Origin: Polystyrenella longa
Lineage (GTDB): Bacteria; Planctomycetota; Planctomycetia; Planctomycetales; Planctomycetaceae
Reading direction: 5' to 3'
Assembly: GCF_007750395.1 (NCBI RefSeq)
Contig: NZ_CP036281.1
Location: 2,317,001 to 2,381,000, forward strand
Length of the DNA stretch: 64,000 nucleotides
Shown here one piece after another: positions 9,491-19,707 of the stretch. Both the position numbers and the translations under genes were made by a program. The stretch's first letter is position 1. Each line of letters opens with the position of its first letter. Below the pieces are notes generated by a model. That model worked only from the letters and a program-made list of their open reading frames with translations. It made no database searches and had not been told where the DNA came from.

Positions 9491-9507
9491 ATCAAAACCC
9501 TCTCTCA

Positions 9508-9569
9508 TCAGCGATGTAGTCACGCGTATTTAATCATCTCCGACGACGGCTGAATTATTTAACGATACG
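9508..9569 (+). repeat. IS right-end copy
   Basis: Contains the motif CGACGGCTGAATTATTTAAC then GATACG, shared with the right end of the intact element at 24096-24153. Confidence 0.65.
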
Positions 9570-9720
9570 TTTTTTTACAATAAAATGACTCGAACATAGA
9601 TTAGTGCCACAAGTGGTTATTGCAAAAAGACTTAGGTTTTGGCTGGGTTCTACGTTACCTTGGAGCCATTTAGGCATATTTCAGATCTGACCCAAGAAAC
9701 TGTTAAGGATAAAACGCGAA

Positions 9721-9752
9721 TTAGGGTATAGTGATCCTATTAGAATTATAAT
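9721..9752 (+). promoter_or_regulatory. Possible -10 box ahead of the sigma factor gene
   Basis: TATAAT at 9747-9752 lies 36 bases before the ATG. No good -35 box is at the usual distance (TTAGGG at 9721 is too far), so this rests on the -10 alone. Confidence 0.25.
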
Positions 9753-9787
9753 CTAGAACTCTCATCTCCAATCACGACTCCCCTCTC

Positions 9788-10393
9788 ATGGAACTGTTCG
9801 GATCATTTTCGACAGGCTCGACTGACAGCCAGTTGATTCGTGGCGCGCAAGCTGAGTACGATCATTCTTGGTCGATGCTCGTTGAGACGTACGCGCCGCT
9901 CGTATACCAAACGGCGAGGAAAACAGGACTGCAGCCGGATGATGCATCGGACATCACCCAAGATGTTCTCCTGCAGGTTTATCGAAGCTTGAGCGATTTC
10001 CAGCCGCGAAATCGCGGGTCGTTTCGTAAATGGATCAAGGTGATCACTCGAAACAAGATCGTCGACCTGTGCCGCAAGCAGCATCTCGAAGTGAACTTGA
10101 GAGAATTAGACGAATTAGAGACCAGGGTGCACCCCCGCAAAGAATCGAATTCGGTTTTCCTGAATAAACGACTTGCGGGGATTCGCGAAATCATTGCACA
10201 GGTCCGCGAGACTGTTTCTGAAAAGAGCTGGCAGGCATTCGAGTCCATGCTCTCGGAAGTAGAGACTTCTGAAGAGATCGGTCAAAGACTCGGCATGAGT
10301 GACGCTGCTGTTCGCCTCGCTAAACATCGCATTCTGGCTCAATTCCATATGAAAATAACAAACAAGTCGGTTTCTACCGACGATACGGCATAA
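9788..10393 (+). CDS. ECF-type RNA polymerase sigma factor
   Basis: A 201-residue sigma-70 family protein with region 2 (about 25-95; DDASDITQDVLLQVYRSL is the typical -10-binding helix area) and region 4 (about 135-190; SEEIGQRLGMSDAAVRLAKHR is the helix-turn-helix for the -35). It directs RNA polymerase to a small regulon. It lies 68 bases upstream of a Ser/Thr kinase gene on the same strand, the sigma-kinase pairing common in planctomycetes, so the kinase probably controls it or shares its signal. The start ATG has no clear Shine-Dalgarno. Confidence 0.9.
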   Translation: MELFGSFSTGSTDSQLIRGAQAEYDHSWSMLVETYAPLVYQTARKTGLQPDDASDITQDVLLQVYRSLSDFQPRNRGSFRKWIKVITRNKIVDLCRKQHLEVNLRELDELETRVHPRKESNSVFLNKRLAGIREIIAQVRETVSEKSWQAFESMLSEVETSEEIGQRLGMSDAAVRLAKHRILAQFHMKITNKSVSTDDTA

Positions 10394-10461
10394 CGTTCTA
10401 TAATTGGAAGTTACTTAGGCACCTGTCACGTTACAACATGCTGGATTAGAGGGTACTCACC

Positions 10462-13400
10462 ATGCCGTGCCCCACAACAGCTCGGATACAAAAACTCCTG
10501 GGCGGGAAACTGACCGATCAGGAATACAATCAGCTTCTGGATCATATTTCTTCCTGCACTGATTGTTTCACGGCTTATGAAGCGGTCATGGAAAAGTCTG
10601 GACAGGAAGAACTCTTCAAGGACATTCGTGAACTCGCCTGTTTCGCCCCCATTACCACCGAGCCTGAATGCGAAGAGTTAATATTCAGGTTAAAAAATCA
10701 GGTTCCCTCATCTGAGCATGCACCTGAACCTGCTTCGCCGTGCTCGTGGGCCAAGCCTGTCCGTCTAAATGGTTACAGACTGATTCGCGTAATTGCTCGA
10801 GGTGGTATGGGCGTCATCTACGAAGCAGAGCATCTCTCTCTCCAGCGAAAAGTGGCTGTCAAGTTTCTATCCTCGTTTGCAGCGGCTTCCGATATCCAGA
10901 TTCAGCGATTTCGGAATGAGGCGTTGGCGGATGGTCGTCTAGAGCATCAGAATATCGTGCCTGTTTATAGCTTTGGGTGTGAGAATGACGTCCATTTCCT
11001 GGTTATGCAATATATTGATGGCTGCAACCTTTCGACATTCATCGACCAACTCCGAGCGAAATCATCCCTCCAAAAATCATTACCAGCTTCAACGACAGTT
11101 TCGATGGCTCAAAGCAATAGCAGGGAGGGCGAAGCCGAAACCAATGATGTAAAACAAGTCATTTCCAGACTGAATGAGATCTCGCAGGATGAAGATGGTT
11201 TTAGTGACGAGTCCGGAATACTTGCAAATGATTACGATGTTTCTAGTCGCAGTGGAATTGACAAATTAGTCAGCCTGTTTGTCGACGTGGTTGATGCCAT
11301 TGAATACGCTCACGAAAGGGGCATCATTCATCGAGATATTAAACCCTCCAACCTCTTAATGGACACTTCTCACAAGCTCTGGATTGGGGATTTCGGCGTC
11401 GCCAAGACTGATGCCTCCATCACCATTACGGCGACCAATTTGCTCGTGGGAACTCCCCGTTATATGAGTCCTGAACAAGTTTCCGGAGAGAAGTCTTTCG
11501 TCGACCATCGAACAGATATTTACTCACTCGGATCAACATTATTTGAACTCATGACGCTAAGACCTTTATTCGAAGAAAATGCCTTAAATCAACTTGTTAT
11601 TAGCATACGGCAAAACAATCCACCCCCACCAAGACGAATCAACCCAGTTGTTCCGATTGATCTGGAAACGATCATTCTCAAAGCAACAAACAAAGAAAGA
11701 AGTCAACGTTATCAGCGAGCCTCTGACTTTGCTGCTGACCTTCGAAGTTATCTTAATCAGGAACCAATCTCCGCCCGGCGATTCAATTGGTGGGAGAAGT
11801 CATCCAGGCTACTGAGTCGACATTCAGCCGTCGCTCTTTCCTTATTGGGAACAATCGCTGTATCGTTGATTGCGACGATTTTTATTATTTTTCTATTGGT
11901 CACCAACAGCCATCAGCAAACTATTCTTCTGGACCAGGCAGAACGCAGCCAGTTCAAGACGGAACGGGTGCTTTACAACTCCAGAATCAAAGAAGCTGGA
12001 CTTGCATGGAAAGCTGGGGATGGACGGCAATTGGACTCGATTCTCCGTGAGTTGCAACCAGTTGACGGAAAATATGATTTCCGAGGAGACGAGTGGTACT
12101 TTCTTCGCAACCAGATTGGTATTAAATCGACACCTATTCATGTTCTGGATGACCCCGTTTATGTAATTGAGTCGAATGCTGATAGATCGGTATACGCTTT
12201 AGCGGGGCGTGATGCGATCATTCGGCTTTATGACGCACACAATCATGTGCTACTTTTGGAAATTGATTCCGGACAGATAGAGGTCAATGGTCTCTCGTTC
12301 TCCTCCAGAGGCGATTTGCTTGCGTCCACCGGGGATGATGGAACCGTTTGCGTCTGGAAGATCGATTGGAATCTTAATAAGTCAAAACGCAAACTGAAGT
12401 TTACTGCATGTGAGGGACTGGTATTTAATGTCTTTTTCGCGAAGCAAGATCAGATGCTCATCACCAATGGAGCTGAAGCGATCGTTTGTTTGTGGAATGC
12501 AGATACGGGTGAAAAAGTCGATGACTTGCATGAACACTCTCTACGAGTTGCCGATATCGCTTACTCTGCTACTCAAAATCAACTGGCTACAATTGGATAC
12601 GATAATCAACTAATCTTATGGGATCTCGACACCCTTAAGCCAGTTTACTCCTTAAAGACAGAGGGTGACCGACTGAGCTCGATTTCTTTCTCTCAGAATG
12701 GAAAGAATCTGATAACTACCTCACTTGGTGGAATCGTTCATATCCGCGACACGGGGAGCGGTACCGTAGTCAAGGAATTCAATCAACTGGACGAGATGAG
12801 AGATGCGATGTTAATGCCCGATGGAAATGCGTTGATCGCAGCCGATAGTGCTGGAATGATTCACGCATGGATATTAAGTTCGGATAACAGAACTGAGAGT
12901 AGCCTTATCTCCTCAGTCTCTTGGTCTGCCCACTCCGGTCGTATTTACAATCTAGCATTCAGTCCGTCTAAAAAGACATTCTATTCAGTGGGCCACGACG
13001 GGGTAGTCATGGAATGGAATTACGAAGCACGTTTACTTGAGCATATTATCAGAGATACAGTAGATGGACACTCATTTCATGATTTCACTTGCTTACAGAC
13101 AAACGACGGCGACCAGCTAATTACCGCTGAAGGAGAAAAGGTTCTATTGCGGCAATTGCCGAAAGGAGAAATAATTTCGACCCTTCTCACTCTCGACGCA
13201 CCCTCTCATCGCCTGGCTTTGTCTGAGGATGCCTCACTCCTGGCGATCAGTAGTTATTATGGAGAGATTTATCTCTTCGATATGCACCGTATGAAATTGA
13301 TTAATAAATGGACAGTGAGTAAACATGCGGAGGCGGAGAGGCTTGAGTTGTCGCCTGATGGCACCCTGCTTGCCTTTGTTAACAAGTCCAATGAAGAACC

Positions 13401-13965
13401 AAACAAACTATTTGTTTATGAGACGAAGACCGGAAACCAACTGGACCAATATTCATCGGTCGCATGCAGTCCAGCTAGGTTCTCTAGCGACGGAACACTT
13501 CTCTATTCAGGTGGAAATAACAATTCAGTTGAAGTATGGAATACTCTCACACATACCAAGCAAAAAACAACACCCGTCCATACTAATACGGTCTGTGACA
13601 TACAACTCACGTCGAACGATTCTTTACTCGCCACGGTTAGCAAAGATAGGCAGGCGATTCTCTGGGAAGCTGACACGCTTTCCAAAAAAGGGTTACTCTC
13701 AGGGCATAGAGGCTCCGTTAATTCCTGCATTTTTAATAAGAATGATACCCGACTGCTTACTTGCAGCGATGACGGAAAGATCATCATTTGGAATATTGAG
13801 AATAGTTCTATGACTCCACTACTTGAGATCGACAATTCACAGGGTATACCCGAAAAGATCGCATTCAGCCGGGATGGCCGCTACCTAATCTGCCAAATTT
13901 ACTTGGAAGAAGAGAGAGAATGGTTCTTGAAAGTCATCAAGTGGGGAAGTCCTAAACTACGATAA
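10462..13965 (+). CDS. Transmembrane Ser/Thr protein kinase with zinc-finger-like N-terminus and WD40 sensor domain
   Basis: 1167 residues. Order: an N-terminal HxxxCxxC motif (H28, C32, C35) as in anti-sigma zinc-binding domains; a Hanks kinase domain from ~104 (glycine loop ARGGMGV 112-118, Lys134, HRD 290-292, DFG 310-312, GTPRYMSPEQ 330-339) carrying a ~70-residue polar insert (~195-265) before the catalytic loop; one membrane span near 453-477; then a series of WD40-like blades to the end. All catalytic residues are present, so it should be active. It phosphorylates proteins in the cytoplasm, with the propeller on the other side of the membrane as likely sensor. Probably cotranscribed with the sigma factor gene 68 bases upstream. 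Confidence 0.92.
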   Translation: MPCPTTARIQKLLGGKLTDQEYNQLLDHISSCTDCFTAYEAVMEKSGQEELFKDIRELACFAPITTEPECEELIFRLKNQVPSSEHAPEPASPCSWAKPVRLNGYRLIRVIARGGMGVIYEAEHLSLQRKVAVKFLSSFAAASDIQIQRFRNEALADGRLEHQNIVPVYSFGCENDVHFLVMQYIDGCNLSTFIDQLRAKSSLQKSLPASTTVSMAQSNSREGEAETNDVKQVISRLNEISQDEDGFSDESGILANDYDVSSRSGIDKLVSLFVDVVDAIEYAHERGIIHRDIKPSNLLMDTSHKLWIGDFGVAKTDASITITATNLLVGTPRYMSPEQVSGEKSFVDHRTDIYSLGSTLFELMTLRPLFEENALNQLVISIRQNNPPPPRRINPVVPIDLETIILKATNKERSQRYQRASDFAADLRSYLNQEPISARRFNWWEKSSRLLSRHSAVALSLLGTIAVSLIATIFIIFLLVTNSHQQTILLDQAERSQFKTERVLYNSRIKEAGLAWKAGDGRQLDSILRELQPVDGKYDFRGDEWYFLRNQIGIKSTPIHVLDDPVYVIESNADRSVYALAGRDAIIRLYDAHNHVLLLEIDSGQIEVNGLSFSSRGDLLASTGDDGTVCVWKIDWNLNKSKRKLKFTACEGLVFNVFFAKQDQMLITNGAEAIVCLWNADTGEKVDDLHEHSLRVADIAYSATQNQLATIGYDNQLILWDLDTLKPVYSLKTEGDRLSSISFSQNGKNLITTSLGGIVHIRDTGSGTVVKEFNQLDEMRDAMLMPDGNALIAADSAGMIHAWILSSDNRTESSLISSVSWSAHSGRIYNLAFSPSKKTFYSVGHDGVVMEWNYEARLLEHIIRDTVDGHSFHDFTCLQTNDGDQLITAEGEKVLLRQLPKGEIISTLLTLDAPSHRLALSEDASLLAISSYYGEIYLFDMHRMKLINKWTVSKHAEAERLELSPDGTLLAFVNKSNEEPNKLFVYETKTGNQLDQYSSVACSPARFSSDGTLLYSGGNNNSVEVWNTLTHTKQKTTPVHTNTVCDIQLTSNDSLLATVSKDRQAILWEADTLSKKGLLSGHRGSVNSCIFNKNDTRLLTCSDDGKIIIWNIENSSMTPLLEIDNSQGIPEKIAFSRDGRYLICQIYLEEEREWFLKVIKWGSPKLR

Positions 13966-14089
13966 AAAGATGATTCTAAACGATCGGAGTTCAGCAACCG
14001 TATCTTATAATAAACTCAGACGTGCTTAGAATATAGTAATTTACGCTGTCTCACAGACTGTGCGATTTGCAGTCGAGGTGACAACGGGA

Positions 14090-14790
14090 TTTGATTGAAT
14101 TCAAGGTGTCTTGTCCAACGTTGGACATTATATCACTATCACCACAGTCAGAAATGTTGTGAAGTTGAATGGCGTCGAACCCGTTCCCGGCCGCCCAGAC
14201 TGGAAGTCCTGGCGGGCGTTCCTTAATACTCATTGGGAAACCTCTTTGCCGTTGATCCCACGACGCTGGAAGTCTGGTCGGAGACCGGCTTGACGACTAT
14301 TACATCATGATGGTGATGGAGTTGAACTCGCGACGCGTTGAGATCGCGGGTGTCACGACGAACCCCAATTCTCAGTGGGAGAATCAAGTCGCACGCAATT
14401 TGACCGACGACGATGGTTTTCTGGAGCATGATTCACACCTTATCTAGGATCGCGACTCTTGCTTCTAACCACTGCGATCGTTTATTAGGGAACAGACTGA
14501 TATCGAACCAGTGTTGTTTTCTCCGAAAAGTCCCAGAATGAATGCGTATCTCGAACGATTCAGGAGAGGTGTAAAACTGAGTGCCTGAGCAAGATGATCT
14601 TCTTCGGTCGACACTGAATCGAATGAGTCTTGAGGTAAAATATGACTCACTATCAAATCGAGCTAAATAACCAAGGACTCGACGATTAGTTGATTGGATC
14701 TGGTAATGAGATCGGCAGAGTTGCTGGAGAAATCGAAGGTCGAGAATGTCTAATTGGGCTGCTTAAGTATTATTTCCGCTACGCGCTATA
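14090..14790 (+). pseudogene. Decayed transposase copy (same family as 22880-23959)
   Basis: Aligns from the IQGALSNVG region to the C-terminal GLLKYYYRDAA of the intact transposase, with several frameshifts and stop codons. Recognisable pieces are GVEPVPGRP, the TTLEVWS stretch, TTNPNSQWE, RMNAYLERF and a final LLKYYFR. The first ~125 codons are absent. A right-end copy follows at 14927. Confidence 0.8.
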
Positions 14791-14926
14791 GAGTACTCGG
14801 TGTCAGAATCACACCGCCTGCACCAGTTCACGCTACCACTCCGCAGCAAACTCTGTTTCCGGTTGGAAGTGTGAGTGGACCGCAGCTTTTTCGTGACGAA
14901 GTCTGATCGAAAATCACACCTTTCCA

Positions 14927-14979
14927 GAAACATAACTGCATAAGATTAAGCGTCTCCTATGTTGGCTGAATATTAGAAC
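14927..14979 (+). repeat. IS right-end copy
   Basis: AACATAACTGC...TTGGCTGAATATTAG matches the terminal part of the intact IS, about 135 bases after the decayed transposase. Confidence 0.6.
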
Positions 14980-15065
14980 CCATCCTGAAACCCAGTTGTG
15001 GTTTTCTTAGAGCCTTTAAAACAAGGTCGGTTTTTCACCCATCAGAGGGTTTCAGGACCGCTTGT
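14976..15065 (+). repeat. Small dispersed repeat with 10-bp terminal inverted arms (copy A)
   Basis: CCTGAAACCC (14984-14993) and GGGTTTCAGG (15047-15056) are perfect inverted arms. Both ends, including flanking GAACCCAT and ACCG, recur in reverse orientation at 50962-51045, with a different, length-varying centre. It resembles a MITE or a structured intergenic element. Confidence 0.6.
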
Positions 15066-15359
15066 AATACGATACGGCTATGACATCGCCAAACGAAGAA
15101 ATGCCTGAGAATGATTGCCAGCATTACAGCAAGGTGAATTCGGGTGTTTATAAGAAAAAAGTGAACTTCGTCCAGATAGGAGAATTACGGGATCGATTCT
15201 TCCTATTGGACTGTTTATAGTGAATGGAACAATGGGTCAGGCTACTGGCATCACTAACTGGGTAGGTGAAGGTCAGTAAATTAAATTGTATAGCACGTTA
15301 TCCGCTTCTGAAACTGTACGAAGTGCCGATAGTGATATACCAATAAAAGGTGGGAACTG

Positions 15360-17270
15360 ATGTCGCCAGAAACCTCCGAAGAAAAAGAAACATTCGTCGA
15401 AACTGCTTTGAAGCTGGGGGGCAGTAGCGAAGACGAGGCCCGCAAAACCGGCGCTCTGGACCGGGCCGATGAACAGATGGAAAATTTGTTCAACAAGAAG
15501 TACCAGACCTCGGGGAGCCCGGTTCATCTTGCTGTGTGGGGTGATCGTTTTCCAACCGAACTGTTTAATTCCCAAGTGGCCACGGCGGACGCCGATGCTC
15601 AACAGGTGATGGAGGATTGCATCACCGTTGTGAAGGAATTGAAGCGTGAAGGACGTCTGCTTGACGAAAACCACAAAATTTCCGAAGAAACACTTCATCA
15701 ACTGGCCGAAAAGGGATACTGGGGACTGCTAGTCGACAAGGAATACGGTGGCAGCTTTGTCCCCTTCTCCGCGTTCTCTATTTTTCTGACCCGCATGGCG
15801 ACTGTTGATGCAACGGTTGCTGGGATGGCGTCCGTTCATGGTTGTATTGGCGCAGTCGATCCGCTTCGCGGGTTTGGGACACCGAAGCAGAAGCAGAAGC
15901 TCCTACCGGTTCTCGCCAGTGGGGAACGTCTCTCTGCGTTCGCGTTAACCGAACCCTGTGCCGGTTCGGACCTGACTGCCCTTCGCACCACCGCGAAACT
16001 GGATGGAGACGAATACGTCGTCAATGGAGAAAAGCTGTTTATTACGAATGTGGTTCCGGGAAGAACGATCGGGCTGGTCTGTTTGATCGAAAACAAACCG
16101 GCAGTATTGATCGTGGAACTGCCTCCGGAAGAGAACGAACATTTTCAGATCAAGCCGTATGGGTTGTGGGCTCTGAAGCATACTTATAATCAGGGAATAA
16201 TATTCAAGAATTTTCGCGTCCCTGAGGAGAACTTACTTGTCGCACCCAAAGGGGATGGCTTGACTATCGCCTACCACGGGTTGAATCGGGGACGAATCGC
16301 CTTGTGCGCAGGAGCGGCTGGCAGCATTCGGTTGATGCTCGCAGACATGCTGCCGTGGGCTCAGCATCGCGTGACTTATGGCGCGGCGATTGAAACTCGC
16401 GAACTCGTCCAGCGACGGCTCGGACGCATGGCTGGGCTGATCGCCGGCTGCGATGCACTGACGGAATGGGGCGGGTGGCTACTCGACCAGGGATTTCGTG
16501 GAGAAATGGAATGTATTGTTGCCAAAATCTTCGGTAGCGAAGCCCAGAAGGAAGCAGCAATAGAATACTATATGAAAACTCACGGAGGCCGTTCTTTCCT
16601 GCACGGGCACCTGTTTGGCGATAACGTCCATGAATTCCTCGCTCCCTGTATTTATGAGGGAGAAGGTGAAGTGTTGGGGCTCGCCTTTCTAAAGTCATTG
16701 ATCAAGGAACACGGAAAACAATTCTTCGAGCCGATCGGGAAAGTACTCTACGAGAACAAGATCAAGTCCCCGAATCCACTGAATCCGATGCACGCGTTTA
16801 AACTCGCACCGGTGGCGGGTCCTTATCTGGCTTGGAAGACACGCCAGAGTCTACCGGGAGCTTTTAAGCAGGCGGATTTGCCCGCGATGCCTCCGCGGTT
16901 GGCTGAACTGACTAGGTTCGCTGCGAAAGGATTGCAGCGTTCACGTCTCGAATGCAGCAACATGATGATGAAACATAAATTGAGTTTACCCAATCGTCAG
17001 TGTGCGATGTCGGAAGTCTCGAGCCGGATACAGAAGCTGATTGTGATGTTCGCGACTTGTATGTGGGCGGCGAAACAGAAAGATGAGCTTGTCGTTGAAG
17101 CCGCCATCGTGCTGGGACAGGATCTCAGACGGGAGCTGACGGGAGCCCGCGTCTCGAATGAAGAATTGAGAACTGTCACCAAGCTCGGGGCGGCTATTGC
17201 GGAAGGAAAGTATTCACCGATCGCCGATATCGACACTAATCCCATTCTCATGAACTATGAAAATGACTAA
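15360..17270 (+). CDS. Acyl-CoA dehydrogenase
   Basis: 636 residues, an FAD flavoprotein that puts a trans-2 double bond into acyl-CoA, the first step of beta-oxidation. Seen: FALTEPCAGSDLTALRTTA (middle-domain signature near 195-215), YGAAIETRELVQRRLGRMAG (~340-360) and the active-site loop YEGEGEVLGLAF (~440), which supplies the catalytic Glu. It has an N-terminal extension of ~60 residues and a C-terminal domain beyond ~480, as in the longer FadE-like enzymes. ATG at 15360 follows AAAGG. First gene of a four-gene plus-strand beta-oxidation cluster; a gap of 131 bases separates it from the next gene. Confidence 0.92.
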   Translation: MSPETSEEKETFVETALKLGGSSEDEARKTGALDRADEQMENLFNKKYQTSGSPVHLAVWGDRFPTELFNSQVATADADAQQVMEDCITVVKELKREGRLLDENHKISEETLHQLAEKGYWGLLVDKEYGGSFVPFSAFSIFLTRMATVDATVAGMASVHGCIGAVDPLRGFGTPKQKQKLLPVLASGERLSAFALTEPCAGSDLTALRTTAKLDGDEYVVNGEKLFITNVVPGRTIGLVCLIENKPAVLIVELPPEENEHFQIKPYGLWALKHTYNQGIIFKNFRVPEENLLVAPKGDGLTIAYHGLNRGRIALCAGAAGSIRLMLADMLPWAQHRVTYGAAIETRELVQRRLGRMAGLIAGCDALTEWGGWLLDQGFRGEMECIVAKIFGSEAQKEAAIEYYMKTHGGRSFLHGHLFGDNVHEFLAPCIYEGEGEVLGLAFLKSLIKEHGKQFFEPIGKVLYENKIKSPNPLNPMHAFKLAPVAGPYLAWKTRQSLPGAFKQADLPAMPPRLAELTRFAAKGLQRSRLECSNMMMKHKLSLPNRQCAMSEVSSRIQKLIVMFATCMWAAKQKDELVVEAAIVLGQDLRRELTGARVSNEELRTVTKLGAAIAEGKYSPIADIDTNPILMNYEND

Positions 17271-17401
17271 TCCTACAGAAGTGTGTATTGTGCAGGGATG
17301 TGTGATGAGTATCGTAATGGAAAAGTGTTGAAGTCGTCGCCCTGCGTGGCGGATATCGTGAGATGTCATAACCGAATTGCTCGACGGGAGTATAAATTCC
17401 A

Positions 17402-19573
17402 ATGGAAAAAGCGTTCAAATTCGAGGTACTCGATAGAGATATTGGTTTGATCGTCTTTGACATGGCTGGTCGGTCGGTCAATACTTTCTCTCAAAGTGTG
17501 ATGAAGGAACTTTCGGATCTCGTCGATTCACTGAAGGAGCGAGATGATTTGCGTGGGTTGCTGTTTAAGAGCGGCAAAGAGGGGCAGTTCATCGCGGGGG
17601 CCGACCTCAAGGAGTTGGGAGCGCTCGCTTACGCCTCCGAAGCCGCCCGCCGGACTGGAATGCAAGTCGGACACGACTTGTTTAATAAATTCAGTGAACT
17701 CCCCTTCCCGACCATCGCGCTAGTGTCTGGCAATTGTATGGGAGGTGGAACAGAACTTATTCTGTCGATGGATTACCGTATCGCCGGCTTGCATCGGTCG
17801 ACGAAAATCGCCCTGCCCGAAGTTAAGGTCGGCATCATCCCAGGTTGGGGGGGGACTCAGCGTATGCCGCGCGTAGTCGGCATCCACCACGCCATCGATA
17901 TGATTTGCTCCGGCGACCCGGTTGATGCGAAAAAAGGAGCCGAAATTGGTCTTGTTTTCGATGCGGTACCGGACGAAGGCCTGATCGACGCCGGTTGCCG
18001 CTTGATTGACTATACCCAGGAAACGGGTGAGTGGAAAACGAGCCGAGTCAAGTTCCAACAGCCAATGGGTCTCAGCGAAGATCAGTTGAATTTCAATTTC
18101 GCAGTCTCGGAAGGTTATATCAAAGGGAAAACCAAAGGCCAATATCCGGCCCCGCTCATTGCCTTGAGTGCAATGAAGAAAGGGCTCAATCTGCCTCTCG
18201 AGCAAGGCCTGCAGGTCGAGATCGAGCACTCGATGGAAGTTGCTGGTACAGAGACTTCGGCGAACATGATATCCGTCTTTTTTGCGAACAATGCTGTTTC
18301 CCGCGACAAAGGAGTCTCCAATCCGAATGTTGAACCGCGAGAGATTAAGACGGTGGGCGTGCTTGGTGCGGGCTTGATGGGAGCAGGTATTGCTACAGCC
18401 CATGCACGCTCGGGTTTTCCTACCGTTATGGTTGATGTCAACGAGGAAGCGGTCGCCGCCGGATTAAAACGGGCCAGCGATGTGATCGGCAAACGAATCA
18501 AGATCAAGCGGGCGTCGCACGAAGACATGCAAGATCTACTTGCTACGCTGAACACGTCTACGTCCACGACCGCATTTCAGAATTGTGATGTCGTCATTGA
18601 AGCGGTTCCAGAGAAGGAGGAATTGAAGACGAAGGTCTATCGAGAGCTCGCCAAAGTCATGCGTGACGACGCCATCCTGGCTTCGAATACTTCAACGATC
18701 TCGATCACTCGAATGGCGGAGGCAGCTCCGAATCCCGAGAGGTTCGTAGGAATGCACTTTTTTCTGCCCGTTGACCGTATGCAACTTGTAGAAGTTATTC
18801 GGGGTAAGAAGACTGACGACGAAACGGTCGCCACGATTGTCAGTCTGGCGAAAAAGATTCGCAAGATTCCCATCGTCTGTAATGACTGCGCCGGTTTCTT
18901 GGTCAACCGCATTCTGCTTCCTTACATGAACGAAGCCATGCTCCTTCTACTTGAAGGGATATCGATGGATCGTATCGACAAAGTGGCCGAAAGATTCGGC
19001 ATGCCGATGGGGCCGATTGCTCTGAGTGACATGGTCGGCATCGATACCATGTTAGGAGCGGGTAAGGTTATGGACGCCGCGTACAGCGACCGAACGGTGA
19101 AAGTCAATATCGTCAATGAACTCGTCAAAGCGGGGCGACTCGGCAAGAAGAGTGGGGCCGGCTTCCGGCAGTTCACGGGGCCCAAGGCAAAACCGGCTCC
19201 CGATCCAGAGTTTGATCCTATTTTTGAGAGTTGCAAACTTGACGAAAAGGAACTCTCCGATGAACAAATTCAAGACCGCCTCTTCCTGTCTATGCTACTC
19301 GAAGCGGTGCGGTTGTTGGATGAAGGGATTGTTGCCAGTCCGGCTCACGTCGATATGGGAATGATCCTTGGGACCGGATTTCCCCCCTTCCGTGGAGGTT
19401 TACTGCGGTGGTGTGACAATGAAGGGGCTGCGAACATCGTCGACCGCGCCGACAAACTGGCCCCTCTCGGAAAGCGATTTGAAGCTCTGGACTCGCTGCG
19501 CCAGATGGCGAAAGAGGACGGTAAGTTCTATCCGGTTCCGAAAGATATCGTTGCGATGTTGAAGGAGAATTAG
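17402..19573 (+). CDS. Bifunctional enoyl-CoA hydratase / 3-hydroxyacyl-CoA dehydrogenase (FadJ/FadB-like)
   Basis: 723 residues, normal for the trifunctional alpha subunit. The N-terminal crotonase domain (~1-190) has the oxyanion hole segments IAGADLKEL and NCMGGGTELILS and the catalytic-acid region EVKVGIIPGWGGTQRMPR. The NAD-binding domain starts near 318 with GVLGAGLMGAGIA, followed by SNTSTISIT, GMHFFLPV and the C-terminal dimerisation domains with ALSDMVGID. It hydrates enoyl-CoA and then oxidises the 3-hydroxyacyl-CoA with NAD+. It sits between the acyl-CoA dehydrogenase and the thiolase, completing the pathway order. Confidence 0.93.
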   Translation: MEKAFKFEVLDRDIGLIVFDMAGRSVNTFSQSVMKELSDLVDSLKERDDLRGLLFKSGKEGQFIAGADLKELGALAYASEAARRTGMQVGHDLFNKFSELPFPTIALVSGNCMGGGTELILSMDYRIAGLHRSTKIALPEVKVGIIPGWGGTQRMPRVVGIHHAIDMICSGDPVDAKKGAEIGLVFDAVPDEGLIDAGCRLIDYTQETGEWKTSRVKFQQPMGLSEDQLNFNFAVSEGYIKGKTKGQYPAPLIALSAMKKGLNLPLEQGLQVEIEHSMEVAGTETSANMISVFFANNAVSRDKGVSNPNVEPREIKTVGVLGAGLMGAGIATAHARSGFPTVMVDVNEEAVAAGLKRASDVIGKRIKIKRASHEDMQDLLATLNTSTSTTAFQNCDVVIEAVPEKEELKTKVYRELAKVMRDDAILASNTSTISITRMAEAAPNPERFVGMHFFLPVDRMQLVEVIRGKKTDDETVATIVSLAKKIRKIPIVCNDCAGFLVNRILLPYMNEAMLLLLEGISMDRIDKVAERFGMPMGPIALSDMVGIDTMLGAGKVMDAAYSDRTVKVNIVNELVKAGRLGKKSGAGFRQFTGPKAKPAPDPEFDPIFESCKLDEKELSDEQIQDRLFLSMLLEAVRLLDEGIVASPAHVDMGMILGTGFPPFRGGLLRWCDNEGAANIVDRADKLAPLGKRFEALDSLRQMAKEDGKFYPVPKDIVAMLKEN

Positions 19574-19707
19574 TGTTGTTGTCGCTCTGATTCCCAGATT
19601 TTTCCTGCAGATCAGTGTTTGTCTTATCTCATTCTTATCTCGAATCTCAGAATCACGTGTACTTCTGACGAAGTCTCGGATTGTCGAAATGATATGTGGA
19701 GAACAAC

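Noticed and set aside
15079-15219. A 46-codon plus-strand frame (MTSPNEEMPEND...)
   Set aside because: No ribosome site, no domain, and it lies between the repeat element and an unrelated gene; base pattern is compatible with chance.
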